From Algibacter sp045066735 (GTDB lineage Bacteria; Bacteroidota; Bacteroidia; Flavobacteriales; Flavobacteriaceae): DNA of 64,000 bases. The position numbers were made by a program, and so were the translations under genes. The DNA is taken from positions 1 to 64,000 of the forward strand of contig NZ_JBISHH010000026.1 of NCBI RefSeq assembly GCF_045066735.1, written 5' to 3'. Numbering within the stretch: the stretch's first letter is position 1; each line of letters opens with the position of its first letter. Below the pieces are notes generated by a model that was given only the letters and a program-made list of their open reading frames with translations, was not told the origin of the DNA and did no database searches. Shown one piece after another: positions 1 through 8,427 of this stretch.

Positions 1-1850
1 CTAATAAGTTACCAATAGCAGGCACAGCAGGAGATTTAATTTTGTGTGATGATGCTTCTAACGATGGAAAAGCAACCGTCGATTTAACGCAGTTCAATGC
101 AGCTATTTTTAATGGCGCCTCGCAAACAGAACATCAAGTAACTTATTATACCTCGCAAGGCGAAGCAGATTTTGGCGGCACTGGTTTAAATCCAACAAGT
201 TTTGAAACGTCAAGCACTAATCAAGAAGTTTTTGCGAGATTAGAAAATATAACAACAGGCTGTTTTACAACATCTAGTTTCAAAATTATAATTAATGCCA
301 TGCCAACGGCATATCGGGTTCAAGATTTATTTCTCTGCGACGATTCCTCCAACAATGGTAAGGCTTTTTTCAATTTAGGAAATCAAACGGATGCTATTTT
401 AAACGGTCAAACCGGAAGAGTTACTTATCATGCATCTCAGGCAGAAGCCGATTCTAACGCTAATAAACTTCCTGAGAATTACGAGAATCAAAACCCTTCA
501 GAAGAAATTTTTGCCCGTGTGGAAAGTGTAATCAATACCGCATGCTACGCAGTGACTTCTTTCAAAATTCAACTTAATAAGTTGCCAATAGCAGGCACAG
601 CAGGAGATTTAATTTTGTGTGATGATGCTTCTAACGATGGAAAAGCAACCGTCGATTTAACGCAGTTCAATGCAGCTATTTTTAATGGCGCCTCGCAAAC
701 AGAACATCAAGTAACTTATTATACCTCGCAAGCCGAAGCAGATTTTGGCGGCACTGGTTTAAACGCAACAAGTTTTGAAACGTCAAGCAATGATCAAGAG
801 GTTTTTGCGAGATTAGAAAATATAACAACAGGCTGTTTTACAACATCTAGTTTCAAAATTATAATTAATGCTATGCCAACAGCATATCCGGTTCAAGATT
901 TATTTATCTGCGACGATTCCTCCAATAATGGTAAGGCTTTTTTCAATTTAGGAAATCAAACGGATGCTATTTTAAACGGTCAAACCGGAAGAGTTACTTA
1001 TCATGCATCTCAGGCAGAAGCCGATTCTAATGCTAATAAACTTCCCGAAAATTACGAGAATCAAAACCCTTCGGAAGAGATTTTTGCTCGTGTGGAACTT
1101 TTATCTAATACCCAATGTTACGCAGTGACTTCGTTTTTTATTCGTTTAAATAACCAACCAATCATTGATATGGATGCTATTTGGTATTTGTGTCCAGGCG
1201 AAACTATACAATTATATGTAAACTCACTTCATGATGAGTATGTTTGGAGCACGGGAGAAAGTGGTTCTGATATTATAGTAGATGAAGCAGGGGATTATAC
1301 AGTTACGGTTTATAATGTGGATCGCTATAACTCTAAATGTGATATCAGCAAAACGGTTAAGGTAGTAGCTGCCCACGTACCACAGTCTGTAAATGTTGAG
1401 GTTAACGATTGGACAACAAATAGCAATTCTGTGGTTATAGAAGCGGCAGGCGAGGGCGAGTTTAAATATTCGCTAGATGGCAATATCTATACAAGTAGTA
1501 ATAGCTTTGATAACTTAGATGCGGGAGATTATACCGTTTATATTCGAAACGAAAACGACTGTATTGTTTACACGAAAGATATTTACTTGCTAAATTACCC
1601 TAAATTTTTTACGCCTAATAATGATGGCTATCACGATTATTGGAGAATAGAATTCGCAGAATCTGAGCCCGATTTAGAAATAAATATTTTTGATCGCTAC
1701 GGTAAATTAATTATTCAACTTAACCCATATTCTAAAGGTTGGGATGGCACGCTAAATGGGCACTTACTCGCCACATCCGATTATTGGTTTGTAGTGAATA
1801 GGCCAAGTAAAAACCGACAATACCACGGACATTTTACGTTAAAGCGTTAA
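1..1850 (+). CDS. T9SS-sorted repeat adhesin/surface protein, 3' part (partial, 5' end outside window)
   Basis: The open frame runs in from the left edge (codons in phase with position 3) and stops at 1850, so the N-terminus and signal peptide are not in view. Four related modules of about 95 residues, with a recurrent LCDD-S-N-GK motif and an 'EIFARVE' strand, are arranged A-B-A-B. They are followed by a shorter beta-rich region and a final stretch beginning FFTPNNDGYHDYW (about 1605-1847). That last part is the type B sorting domain ('gliding motility-associated C-terminal domain') used by Bacteroidota to send proteins through the type IX system to the surface. The product is therefore a secreted or surface-anchored protein, probably adhesive. 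No catalytic domain is visible in the part present. The A-B unit is almost perfectly duplicated at DNA level. Confidence 0.85.
   Translation, partial: NKLPIAGTAGDLILCDDASNDGKATVDLTQFNAAIFNGASQTEHQVTYYTSQGEADFGGTGLNPTSFETSSTNQEVFARLENITTGCFTTSSFKIIINAMPTAYRVQDLFLCDDSSNNGKAFFNLGNQTDAILNGQTGRVTYHASQAEADSNANKLPENYENQNPSEEIFARVESVINTACYAVTSFKIQLNKLPIAGTAGDLILCDDASNDGKATVDLTQFNAAIFNGASQTEHQVTYYTSQAEADFGGTGLNATSFETSSNDQEVFARLENITTGCFTTSSFKIIINAMPTAYPVQDLFICDDSSNNGKAFFNLGNQTDAILNGQTGRVTYHASQAEADSNANKLPENYENQNPSEEIFARVELLSNTQCYAVTSFFIRLNNQPIIDMDAIWYLCPGETIQLYVNSLHDEYVWSTGESGSDIIVDEAGDYTVTVYNVDRYNSKCDISKTVKVVAAHVPQSVNVEVNDWTTNSNSVVIEAAGEGEFKYSLDGNIYTSSNSFDNLDAGDYTVYIRNENDCIVYTKDIYLLNYPKFFTPNNDGYHDYWRIEFAESEPDLEINIFDRYGKLIIQLNPYSKGWDGTLNGHLLATSDYWFVVNRPSKNRQYHGHFTLKR
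3..1148 (+). repeat. Tandem 573-bp repeat (two copies) within the adhesin gene
   Basis: Copy 1 (3-575) and copy 2 (576-1148) lie at an offset of exactly 573 bp, or 191 codons, so the frame is kept. Bases 12-159 and 585-732 are identical for 148 consecutive positions. Later parts carry scattered substitutions, and divergence increases near the end of copy 2. Each copy encodes one A and one B module. The high identity points to recent duplication or ongoing gene conversion. More copies may lie upstream of the window edge. Confidence 0.9.
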
Positions 1851-1920
1851 TAGAACACGAAAGTCGGTTTTTATTTGTTCTGTAAACTTAGCAGTGTTTA
1901 TTCTTTTTAAATTTAAGTAT

Positions 1921-1968
1921 AAAAAAAAGCTGACTAAAAGTAAATTTACTTTCAGTCAGCTTTTATAT
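1921..1968. terminator. Bidirectional hairpin terminator between convergent genes
   Basis: An 11-bp outer stem (1925-1935 with 1954-1964) continues, after one A-C mismatch, into an inner 8-bp stem (1937-1944 with 1945-1952). A runs of A precede it and T-rich sequence follows, so it can act on both strands. It sits between the adhesin stop (1850) and the helicase stop (1985). Confidence 0.8.
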
Positions 1969-1984
1969 TTTATAGAATTACGTA

Positions 1985-3814
1985 TTACCTTCTAGAACGT
2001 CTTGCTCCAGAAAACTTTCCGCCACCAGAATCAGAATCTGAACGTCTAGAGCTTCCTCCACCTTCGTTACTTCTTCGTCTGTCGCTTCTGCTTCCTCCAG
2101 AACCACCTCTTCTGTCGTCGCTGCGTCTTCCGCCACCACGTTTGTCGTCACGTCTTCCGCCACCACCACGTCGGTCGTTACGTCTTCCGCCACCACGGTT
2201 TTCCGAAACTTCAACATTTACAAAACGACCTTCGTGTTTAAAGTCTGTAAAGAATGCTAATACTTTATCTTTTGTTTCGTTTTCAGTATTAAAGAAAGAG
2301 AAACTATCTTTAACTTCCACTTTAAATACATCATCTCTACCAAGTTGTAATTGGTCTTTTAAGAAATCTTTCAATTTCATCCAATCAAAACCATCTTTCT
2401 CACCAACATTAATAAAGTATCTTGTTGAGTTAGATTTTCCACCAAAATCACGACCACGTCCACCTTCGCGACCACCATCTCTAGAGCCTTCAGCAACGTT
2501 TAAGTTTTTAGATTTTTGATAGTAGTCAAAGAAACGAGTAAACTCTACAGAGAAAAATTTCTTGATTAATTCCTCTTTGCTTGTTTCTTCAAACATTTCA
2601 TTAATACTACTCAGGTATTTATCAATTTCATGATTAACCTCTGTATTATGAATTTTATTAGCTAACGACATTAACTGTACTTCGCAAATTTCCATTCCAT
2701 CAGGAATTTCTTTTTTCTCGAATTCACGTTTAATGATACGTTCTATACTTTTTATTTTTCTAACCTCACTTTTCGAAACAATAACCATAGAAATACCGTT
2801 TTTACCAGCACGTCCGGTACGACCTGAACGGTGTGTATACGTTTCAATTTCATCAGGTAATTGGTAGTTTATTACGTGAGTAATATCGTCAACATCAATA
2901 CCACGAGCCGCAACATCTGTTGCAACAAGCATTTGTATTTGGTTTTTTCTAAACGATTGCATTACCAAATCACGTTGGTTCTGGCTTAAATCACCGTGCA
3001 AAGCACCAGCGCTATAACCATCTTCAATTAGGTTTTCGGCTACTTTTTGAGTATCACGTTTTGTTCTACAAAATACTACCGAAAAAATATCAGGATTTGC
3101 ATCAGCCAAACGTTTTAGCGCTTGGTAACGGTCTCTAGAATTTACTAAATAGTACTCGTGAGTTACATTACTTGTACTCTCATTTTTATTTCCAACCGTA
3201 ATTTCTTGTGGGTTGTCCATAAATTTTTTCGCAATTCTAGCTACTTCACGAGGCATAGTTGCAGAAAATAACCATGTGTTTTTCTCTTCAGGAGTATGCG
3301 ATAAAATATCGGTAATATCCTCTTTAAAACCCATGTTTAACATCTCATCGGCCTCATCTAAAACCGAATATTGAATTTTAGAAATATCAACCAATCTACG
3401 GCTAATCATATCTTTCATTCTACCTGGTGTTGCCACAATAATTTGTGCACCACGTTTTACCTCACGGGCTTGGTCTGTAATGCTAGATCCACCATAAATG
3501 GCAACCACATTTAAACCTTTACAATACTTACCGTATTGTTTCATCTCGTTGGTAATTTGTAAACAAAGTTCACGCGTAGGGCTTAAAATTAAACCTTGCG
3601 TTGTGCGGCTGTTTACATCTATTTTAGCTAACATAGGGAAGCCAAATGCAGCTGTTTTTCCTGTTCCGGTCTGGGCAAGTGCCACTAAATCGGTTTCAGA
3701 ATTTAATAAAATTGGGATTGCTTTTTCTTGAACTTCACTAGGCTTTTCAAATCCTAAATCTGTAATTGCATGCAATAGGTCTTCATTAAGACCTAACTCT
3801 TGGAATGTGCTCAT
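1985..3814 (-). CDS. DEAD-box ATP-dependent RNA helicase (DeaD/CsdA type)
   Basis: A cytoplasmic ATP-driven RNA unwinding enzyme, probably acting in ribosome assembly, cold adaptation or mRNA turnover. In order: the Q motif near residues 22-34, AQTGTGKT (47-54), PTREL (79-83), TPGR (129-132), DEAD (153-156), SAT (184-186), then the RGIDVDD and HRSGRTGR motifs of the second RecA domain. A DbpA-like RNA-binding domain follows at about residues 465-545. The last 65 or so residues are rich in Arg, Gly and Ser (RGG type) and likely bind RNA non-specifically. The 609-residue length fits the long DeaD-type family. The gene stands alone, with a good promoter and a folded leader of about 125 nt upstream, which resembles cold-shock helicase genes. 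The exact paralogue name is not certain. Confidence 0.93.
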   Translation of the reverse strand: MSTFQELGLNEDLLHAITDLGFEKPSEVQEKAIPILLNSETDLVALAQTGTGKTAAFGFPMLAKIDVNSRTTQGLILSPTRELCLQITNEMKQYGKYCKGLNVVAIYGGSSITDQAREVKRGAQIIVATPGRMKDMISRRLVDISKIQYSVLDEADEMLNMGFKEDITDILSHTPEEKNTWLFSATMPREVARIAKKFMDNPQEITVGNKNESTSNVTHEYYLVNSRDRYQALKRLADANPDIFSVVFCRTKRDTQKVAENLIEDGYSAGALHGDLSQNQRDLVMQSFRKNQIQMLVATDVAARGIDVDDITHVINYQLPDEIETYTHRSGRTGRAGKNGISMVIVSKSEVRKIKSIERIIKREFEKKEIPDGMEICEVQLMSLANKIHNTEVNHEIDKYLSSINEMFEETSKEELIKKFFSVEFTRFFDYYQKSKNLNVAEGSRDGGREGGRGRDFGGKSNSTRYFINVGEKDGFDWMKLKDFLKDQLQLGRDDVFKVEVKDSFSFFNTENETKDKVLAFFTDFKHEGRFVNVEVSENRGGGRRNDRRGGGGRRDDKRGGGRRSDDRRGGSGGSRSDRRRSNEGGGSSRRSDSDSGGGKFSGARRSRR

Positions 3815-3822
3815 TCTTGTAT

Positions 3823-3875
3823 AAGTATTCGATTTTGTTATGTGGTGTTACATAAGAAAGCGAATCGACATACTT
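3823..3875 (-). promoter_or_regulatory. Structured 5' leader (stem-loop) of the DEAD-box helicase gene
   Basis: Three complementary blocks stack into one interrupted stem: 3823-3827 with 3871-3875, 3829-3834 with 3863-3868, and 3838-3843 with 3850-3855, around a 6-nt loop. It starts about 10 bp upstream of the start codon and lies inside the transcript predicted from the promoter at 3947-3975. A long folded leader is typical of cold-inducible RNA helicase genes; the regulatory role here is inference. Confidence 0.5.
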
Positions 3876-3946
3876 AACCTTAAACTTCCAGTAACACATC
3901 CTCTCTCTGAGGAATATAAACTCATTATTTTCTGAGTTTCAAGCTG

Positions 3947-3975
3947 CAAAGGTAATCAATTTTTTGGATATTCAA
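3947..3975 (-). promoter_or_regulatory. Predicted promoter of the DEAD-box helicase gene
   Basis: On the minus strand, TTG (3975-3973), 18 bp, then TACCTTTG (3954-3947). This matches the flavobacterial consensus of TTG at about -33 and TAnnTTTG at about -7. Transcription would begin near 3940, giving a leader of about 125 nt. Confidence 0.6.
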
Positions 3976-4212
3976 TTTTTTGGGCGTTTTAACACGCTTT
4001 CACTACTCAATCTTTTTGCTGAAAAAGGCAAAAAGGATTTCAAACATACCGTTCAATCGTTAACGCGGGATTGGGCTGGGGGGTGTGGTTTTGAAAGTCT
4101 GTTTGATGCTTATTGTATTGTTATGTAAAATTTAGTAAAATAAAATTAAAGAGATATTCATAAAGTTTTTCAAATATTCTTACAATAGATATAGTTTAAG
4201 TAAACCTTAGTA
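3976..4212. other. Intergenic stretch without recognised gene
   Basis: Together with the leader above, 3815-4212 is a 398-bp gene-free stretch. Beyond the promoter and leader it contains a short G-rich patch near 4070-4090 and AT-rich sequence. No ORF, tRNA or convincing hairpin was found, and there is no small antitoxin-like gene beside the RES gene. Confidence 0.5.
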
Positions 4213-5289
4213 TTAGGGTTTAGTAATTTTATTACACTCCATTTTTGACAGAACGTCTTCTAATCCACCAAAAACTGAAATATTATAATCTGTAGGTATA
4301 CCCTTTATTAATTCAATCTTCTTTATTTTATCATTGTTATATTGAAAAGCACCTCCACCACCTATTATACCGTGGGTAGAACATTGATTTAATTGAACAG
4401 AGGTTGCTTCAGTCATTTGAAATTTACTTTCTAATACAGCACATAAACCTTTAGTTTTATTTTCTTTTACAGGTAAAACAATATTTAGAAACTCACCTTC
4501 AGATAATGATTCAGTAAAGTTTATATGTGTAGTTTGGTATGAAATGCCATCTATTCTATTGTCTTCACGTACCCATTGCAATAATAATTGAGGTATTATA
4601 TATTCAGGTTTAAAAAAATCGTCATAATTTCTAACGCGAACGGAACAAGCAAAAACTATAGGCCAAATCATTAAATACTTGTAATACTCATAAGGTTCAA
4701 TATTATCTCCTTTTGGTGGTGCCAAATCAATAACTTTTAGATGTTTAGTGGATTTTAATCTTACAATTTGAAAATCATTAAGATTCGGTCTGTTTAATTC
4801 TTCCCAACACACATAAGCCGAATTCCCGAGATAAAGAGAAGGAAAACCAGGAATACTAAATCTTTGTGTTTTTATTTTTCCTCTTAAATCAAAAGGAATA
4901 TGAAAAAAATTTTCAGACTTTAGGGGGTAGTTATGTTTATGAATTCTAATTCTAAAAAAATTAGAACTTGGTTCGAATTCTCTAACATTTAAAAAATCTT
5001 CAAAGTCCTTGATATTGCTATCTAAAGCAGGTTTAATTTCTTTAAGTGCTTGAGCAGGTTTGCCATCATAATAAATGGAGATTGTTGACTTTAACTGATT
5101 AACTAAAAAATTTTGACGTTCGTTTAGCAAAAATTTATTAAAAGGAACATCTTCAAAGTTTTCTACATTATCTATTTTTTTTAGAAATTCATTTAATACC
5201 CTATTTACAAAAGTTTTGTAATCTTCCTTGGGGCCTTGAGTTCTAGGTAAACTAAAGAAGTCATCATTAAAGAATTCTGTAAGCTTCAT
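4213..5289 (-). CDS. RES-domain protein (putative NAD+-targeting domain), orphan
   Basis: A 358-residue protein whose residues about 110-345 resemble the RES domain. The signs are FRIRI (112-116), then a basic stretch leading to QRF (142-144), SLYLG (151-155) and CWEEL (161-165), and further on a block ending DGISYQT. In RES toxins such as MbcT, the Arg, Tyr and Glu of these blocks bind or attack NAD+. Known RES toxins are usually 150-250 residues and have an Xre-type antitoxin partner. This one carries an extra N-terminal region of about 105 residues, and no partner gene lies within 150 bp on the start side or 390 bp on the stop side. The N-terminal part shows no motif I recognise. It may be an accessory or defence gene inserted between conserved genes. 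NAD+ activity is inferred from family only. Confidence 0.6.
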   Translation of the reverse strand: MKLTEFFNDDFFSLPRTQGPKEDYKTFVNRVLNEFLKKIDNVENFEDVPFNKFLLNERQNFLVNQLKSTISIYYDGKPAQALKEIKPALDSNIKDFEDFLNVREFEPSSNFFRIRIHKHNYPLKSENFFHIPFDLRGKIKTQRFSIPGFPSLYLGNSAYVCWEELNRPNLNDFQIVRLKSTKHLKVIDLAPPKGDNIEPYEYYKYLMIWPIVFACSVRVRNYDDFFKPEYIIPQLLLQWVREDNRIDGISYQTTHINFTESLSEGEFLNIVLPVKENKTKGLCAVLESKFQMTEATSVQLNQCSTHGIIGGGGAFQYNNDKIKKIELIKGIPTDYNISVFGGLEDVLSKMECNKITKP

Positions 5290-5447
5290 TTATTTATGAT
5301 TGATTGATACTAAGACTAACGAAAGTAATTAAAAACTTTCACAAATTCAATAATAACCAAAATGAAAGACGTGATAGTCAGTAACTTAATTTAACGCGAA
5401 TGATCCAGTCTCTCCTAGCATCAAAACACCAAAAAAAAGAGAGTAAC

Positions 5448-6680
5448 TTATTTTTTTAAATTACCAATACGCTCCAAAAGAGTAGGGTGCGAGTAATGCA
5501 TAAACACATAAGCCGGGTGCGGCGTTAAATTGCTTAAGCTATTTTTAGAAAGCTTCTTTAACGAGGTAATTAATGGTCCGGCTTTATAGGTGTTTTTCGC
5601 GTAATCGTCGGCTTGGTATTCAAATTTTCTAGAAAACATGTTCATGATTAAACCTGTAATTTCTGATATGGGCGCGTAAAGCATGCCAAAAGCAATTAAC
5701 CCAATATGAAAACTTGGAATTTGTACACCTAAAGCTGCCGATAATAACGGATTAGAAATAAACAGTGATAAAATAAAAAGCGTAAAACCAGTTAATAAAA
5801 TTGAAGTAAATAAGTTGAAAATTATGTGTTTCTTTTTGTAATGGCCAACCTCGTGGGCTAGCACAGCAACAATTTCATCGTCGTCTAAGTCATTAATTAA
5901 AGTATCGTAAAGTGTTACACGTTTTTCACTTCCAAAACCAGAAAAATAGGCATTGGCTTTTGTGCTGCGTTTCGAGCCATCGATAACAAAAATTTTATCG
6001 AGTTTAAAACCAACCGTGTTGGCATAAGCCGATATTTTATCCCTTAAACTACCTGCTTCTAAAGGCGTTTGCTTATTAAAAAGGGGTACAATAAGTTTGG
6101 AGTAAAACATGTTGGTAAACAAGCTGAAAACGGCAACTAATCCCCAAGCATAAAGCCAAAAACTATCGCCAACCAATTGATAAAACCAAATAATTAAAGC
6201 CAGAATACCACCACCAACAAGCGCTAGCATGAACCAGCCTTTTATTTTATCTAGAAAAAAGGTTTTAACGCTAGTTTTGTTGAATCCAAATTTTTCTTCA
6301 ATAACAAAGGTACTGTAGTACGAAAATGGTGTGGTTAATATATCGCTACCAATACTAATAATGCCAAAGAATATGAGGGCAATGAGTATGGGGTTTGTAC
6401 TGTAGCTACGCGCTATATTGTCAATGAATTCAAAACCATCAAACCATAAAAACCCTAAAGTTAGCATAACGGAAAAGGTAGATGTTAGCAAGCCAAATTT
6501 GTAATTGGTTGCTTTGTATTGTTGCGATTTTTTATATTCCACATCATCGTAAACATCTTGTAAATCTTCCGGAAGCTTGTCATTAAAGTGTTTTGCATTT
6601 AAGGCGTCTAAAACTTTATCAACTATAAAATTGATAATGATTATTGCGATTATAATGTAAAATAAGGTTATTGAATTCAT
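5448..6680 (-). CDS. M48 family membrane metallopeptidase (Ste24/CAAX-protease-like)
   Basis: A zinc endopeptidase embedded in the inner membrane. HEVGH at residues 276-280 supplies two zinc ligands and the catalytic Glu, and E354 in the later 'EYQADDYA' block is the likely third ligand. Hydrophobic segments at about 5-22, 62-80, 98-115, 150-170, 175-193, 288-310 and 325-345 match the multi-spanning Ste24 layout, and the 410-residue length fits that subfamily better than HtpX (about 290). In bacteria the substrates are unknown, with membrane protein quality control the likeliest role. It ends a minus-strand run with the T9SS cargo gene and the methyltransferase upstream. Confidence 0.9.
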   Translation of the reverse strand: MNSITLFYIIIAIIIINFIVDKVLDALNAKHFNDKLPEDLQDVYDDVEYKKSQQYKATNYKFGLLTSTFSVMLTLGFLWFDGFEFIDNIARSYSTNPILIALIFFGIISIGSDILTTPFSYYSTFVIEEKFGFNKTSVKTFFLDKIKGWFMLALVGGGILALIIWFYQLVGDSFWLYAWGLVAVFSLFTNMFYSKLIVPLFNKQTPLEAGSLRDKISAYANTVGFKLDKIFVIDGSKRSTKANAYFSGFGSEKRVTLYDTLINDLDDDEIVAVLAHEVGHYKKKHIIFNLFTSILLTGFTLFILSLFISNPLLSAALGVQIPSFHIGLIAFGMLYAPISEITGLIMNMFSRKFEYQADDYAKNTYKAGPLITSLKKLSKNSLSNLTPHPAYVFMHYSHPTLLERIGNLKK

Positions 6681-6712
6681 TAACGCTATAGTTCGTAATT
6701 TAAATTATGGTA

Positions 6713-7498
6713 TTATTTAACCAATATTTTTTCGGCAATTTGTCCGCTATTGGTTGAAATATGAAAAACATAAATACCAGCCGAAAGATGGTTTAAATTA
6801 TATTTTTGATCACTTTTCGATGCAGGTGAAAGCTTTTGTTTAGTTCCTAAAATGGAGTATAACGAAACGTTAGTCACTTGCGTGCCTGCTGTTGTTTTTA
6901 TTTGATATTCATTATTACCAAGCGTTACTAAATTGATGCTTTTTTCCTTTGAAAGTTCGGTGTTCGATAAAACGGTAATTTCTGTAATTTGGACATCGTC
7001 GAATAGAAATTGATATTCCGATGCAAAACCAGGGTAAACCGTAAGACTAACTTCTGCCGCCATGTCTGTTATTGTTGGGGTGTATTGCGCCTCAACAGTA
7101 TTCCAGTTATTATCAGCAACATTTACGTAATTTTCAAACTTCTCAGTAGAGGTTAAATATATTTGAAATTTAATATTGTTATCTGAGTCAAACGTTTCTC
7201 CAAGGTACTTGTAACTGTATTTTATTTGGTATGTTTTTCCCGCCTCAAGAGTGAAATCAACAGTGCTGAACATTGATAAATCAGTAAAACTTGGATTAAA
7301 TTGAACACTGCTAGCGCCTTCCAGGAAATCGGTGGTGTTTTGGTTGAAATTACCAAAATCACTACTGGAAGACCAACCATTTGGGCTGCTTGTTGGTGAG
7401 GAGAATAACTCCATATCACCATTGTAAACTAAATTCGGGTTTTGAGCAAAACCAAAATAGCTTAGTAGAATAAAAAAAGAGAGTAAAGTTTTTTGCAT
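6713..7498 (-). CDS. Secreted protein with carbohydrate-binding-like domain and T9SS type A sorting domain
   Basis: 261 residues: a signal peptide (about 1-18, cut after GFAQ); a beta-sandwich region opening NLVYNGDMEL with paired aromatic strands and ending FLFDDVQI, a pattern seen in CBM4/9-like carbohydrate-binding modules (about 20-170); and a C-terminal type A sorting domain (about 185-261) with 'VSLYSILGTK', 'LNHLSAGIYVFHI' and a terminal KILVK. The protein is exported by Sec and then by the type IX system to the cell surface or medium. No catalytic residues are apparent, so a binding role is inferred. It lies 32 bp upstream of the M48 peptidase gene. Confidence 0.8.
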   Translation of the reverse strand: MQKTLLSFFILLSYFGFAQNPNLVYNGDMELFSSPTSSPNGWSSSSDFGNFNQNTTDFLEGASSVQFNPSFTDLSMFSTVDFTLEAGKTYQIKYSYKYLGETFDSDNNIKFQIYLTSTEKFENYVNVADNNWNTVEAQYTPTITDMAAEVSLTVYPGFASEYQFLFDDVQITEITVLSNTELSKEKSINLVTLGNNEYQIKTTAGTQVTNVSLYSILGTKQKLSPASKSDQKYNLNHLSAGIYVFHISTNSGQIAEKILVK

Positions 7499-7553
7499 AG
7501 TTTTAAATTTAAAATGGATTAATATTAAGGGTTTTTATAAGTTTTAAATATAA

Positions 7554-8351
7554 TTATTTGAAATTGCGTTGGCGTTTAGCTTCAAAAATAAGAATACCCG
7601 CGGCAACCGAAACATTCATAGAATCGATTTCACCCTGCATGGGGATTATAATATTTTGAGTTGAGTTTACACGCCATTCATCGCTTAAGCCTGTAGCTTC
7701 GGTACCAACAACCAGTGCTGTGGCTTTTGTGAAATCTTGTGTGTGGTAGTTTACAGAGGCTTGTAACGCGGCACAGTAAATATTAATGTTATGGGCTTTT
7801 AGAAATTCTATAATCTCTGAGGTGGCACCCGTTGCAATGGTATTTGTAAACACACAACCTACACTAGAGCGAATAATATTAGGGTTGTATAGGTCGCCTT
7901 TTGGATTCGCAATAATAACAGCGTCGGCATTTGCGGCATCGGCTGTGCGTAAAATAGCACCAATATTTCCTGGTTTTTCTGGAGCTTCGGCAATAAGTAT
8001 TAATGGCGATGTTGTGTTGAATTTTAAATCGCTGATATTATGACTTTTGGGTTTAGCAACCGCTAAAACACCTTCTGTAGTACTTCTGTAAGCTAGTTTT
8101 TCGTAAACTTCTTTAGAAATTTCAATAGTAGAATTCTGATTTGAACTGAGTGTTTTTAATGCTCTTTCCGAAAAAAGCTCTGGGTAAAACAGCACGGTAT
8201 CTAACTCATAACCACCTTTTATGGCTAATTCTATTTCGCGAACCCCTTCAATTAAAAACAAACCTAATTTTTTACGTTCTCTAGATTTCTCTTTGAGTTG
8301 AACGAGTTGTTTAATATAGGTGTTCTGGATACTTGTAATAGCTTTTATCAT
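7554..8351 (-). CDS. SpoU/TrmH-family RNA 2'-O-methyltransferase
   Basis: A cytoplasmic SAM-dependent methyltransferase that modifies a ribose in rRNA or tRNA. The C-terminal SPOUT knot shows its three motifs: 'PEKPGNIGAILRTADA' (motif 1, with the catalytic Asn-Arg), 'VVGTEATGLSDEW' (motif 2) and 'IPMQGEIDSMNVSVAAGI' (motif 3, forming the SAM-binding knot). The first 100 or so residues form a substrate-binding domain typical of RlmB/TsnR-like enzymes. The 265-residue length is normal. The exact target nucleotide cannot be read from sequence. Confidence 0.92.
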   Translation of the reverse strand: MIKAITSIQNTYIKQLVQLKEKSRERKKLGLFLIEGVREIELAIKGGYELDTVLFYPELFSERALKTLSSNQNSTIEISKEVYEKLAYRSTTEGVLAVAKPKSHNISDLKFNTTSPLILIAEAPEKPGNIGAILRTADAANADAVIIANPKGDLYNPNIIRSSVGCVFTNTIATGATSEIIEFLKAHNINIYCAALQASVNYHTQDFTKATALVVGTEATGLSDEWRVNSTQNIIIPMQGEIDSMNVSVAAGILIFEAKRQRNFK

Positions 8352-8427
8352 AATTAGAACAAAAATAATTTATTTAATGTAATTAATAGTTATTATTTGC
8401 GACTTACCACCAAATTTAAGAATCACG

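Noticed and set aside
1..1150. Regular repeats that might be a CRISPR array
   Set aside because: The repeat unit is 573 bp, is in frame and encodes protein modules. There are no short direct repeats with spacers.
2100..2210. Short tandem repeats
   Set aside because: They are low-complexity codons for the Gly/Arg/Asp-rich helicase tail, not an independent repeat element.
1978..2217. Open frame antisense to the helicase tail, encoding Val/Glu/Thr-rich repeats
   Set aside because: It is another minus-strand frame over the same DNA as the Arg/Gly-rich tail of the helicase. The composition is explained by the repeated RGG-type codons.
4213..5447. RES toxin-antitoxin pair
   Set aside because: No antitoxin-like ORF of suitable size and strand was found on either side of the RES gene, so only an orphan is reported.
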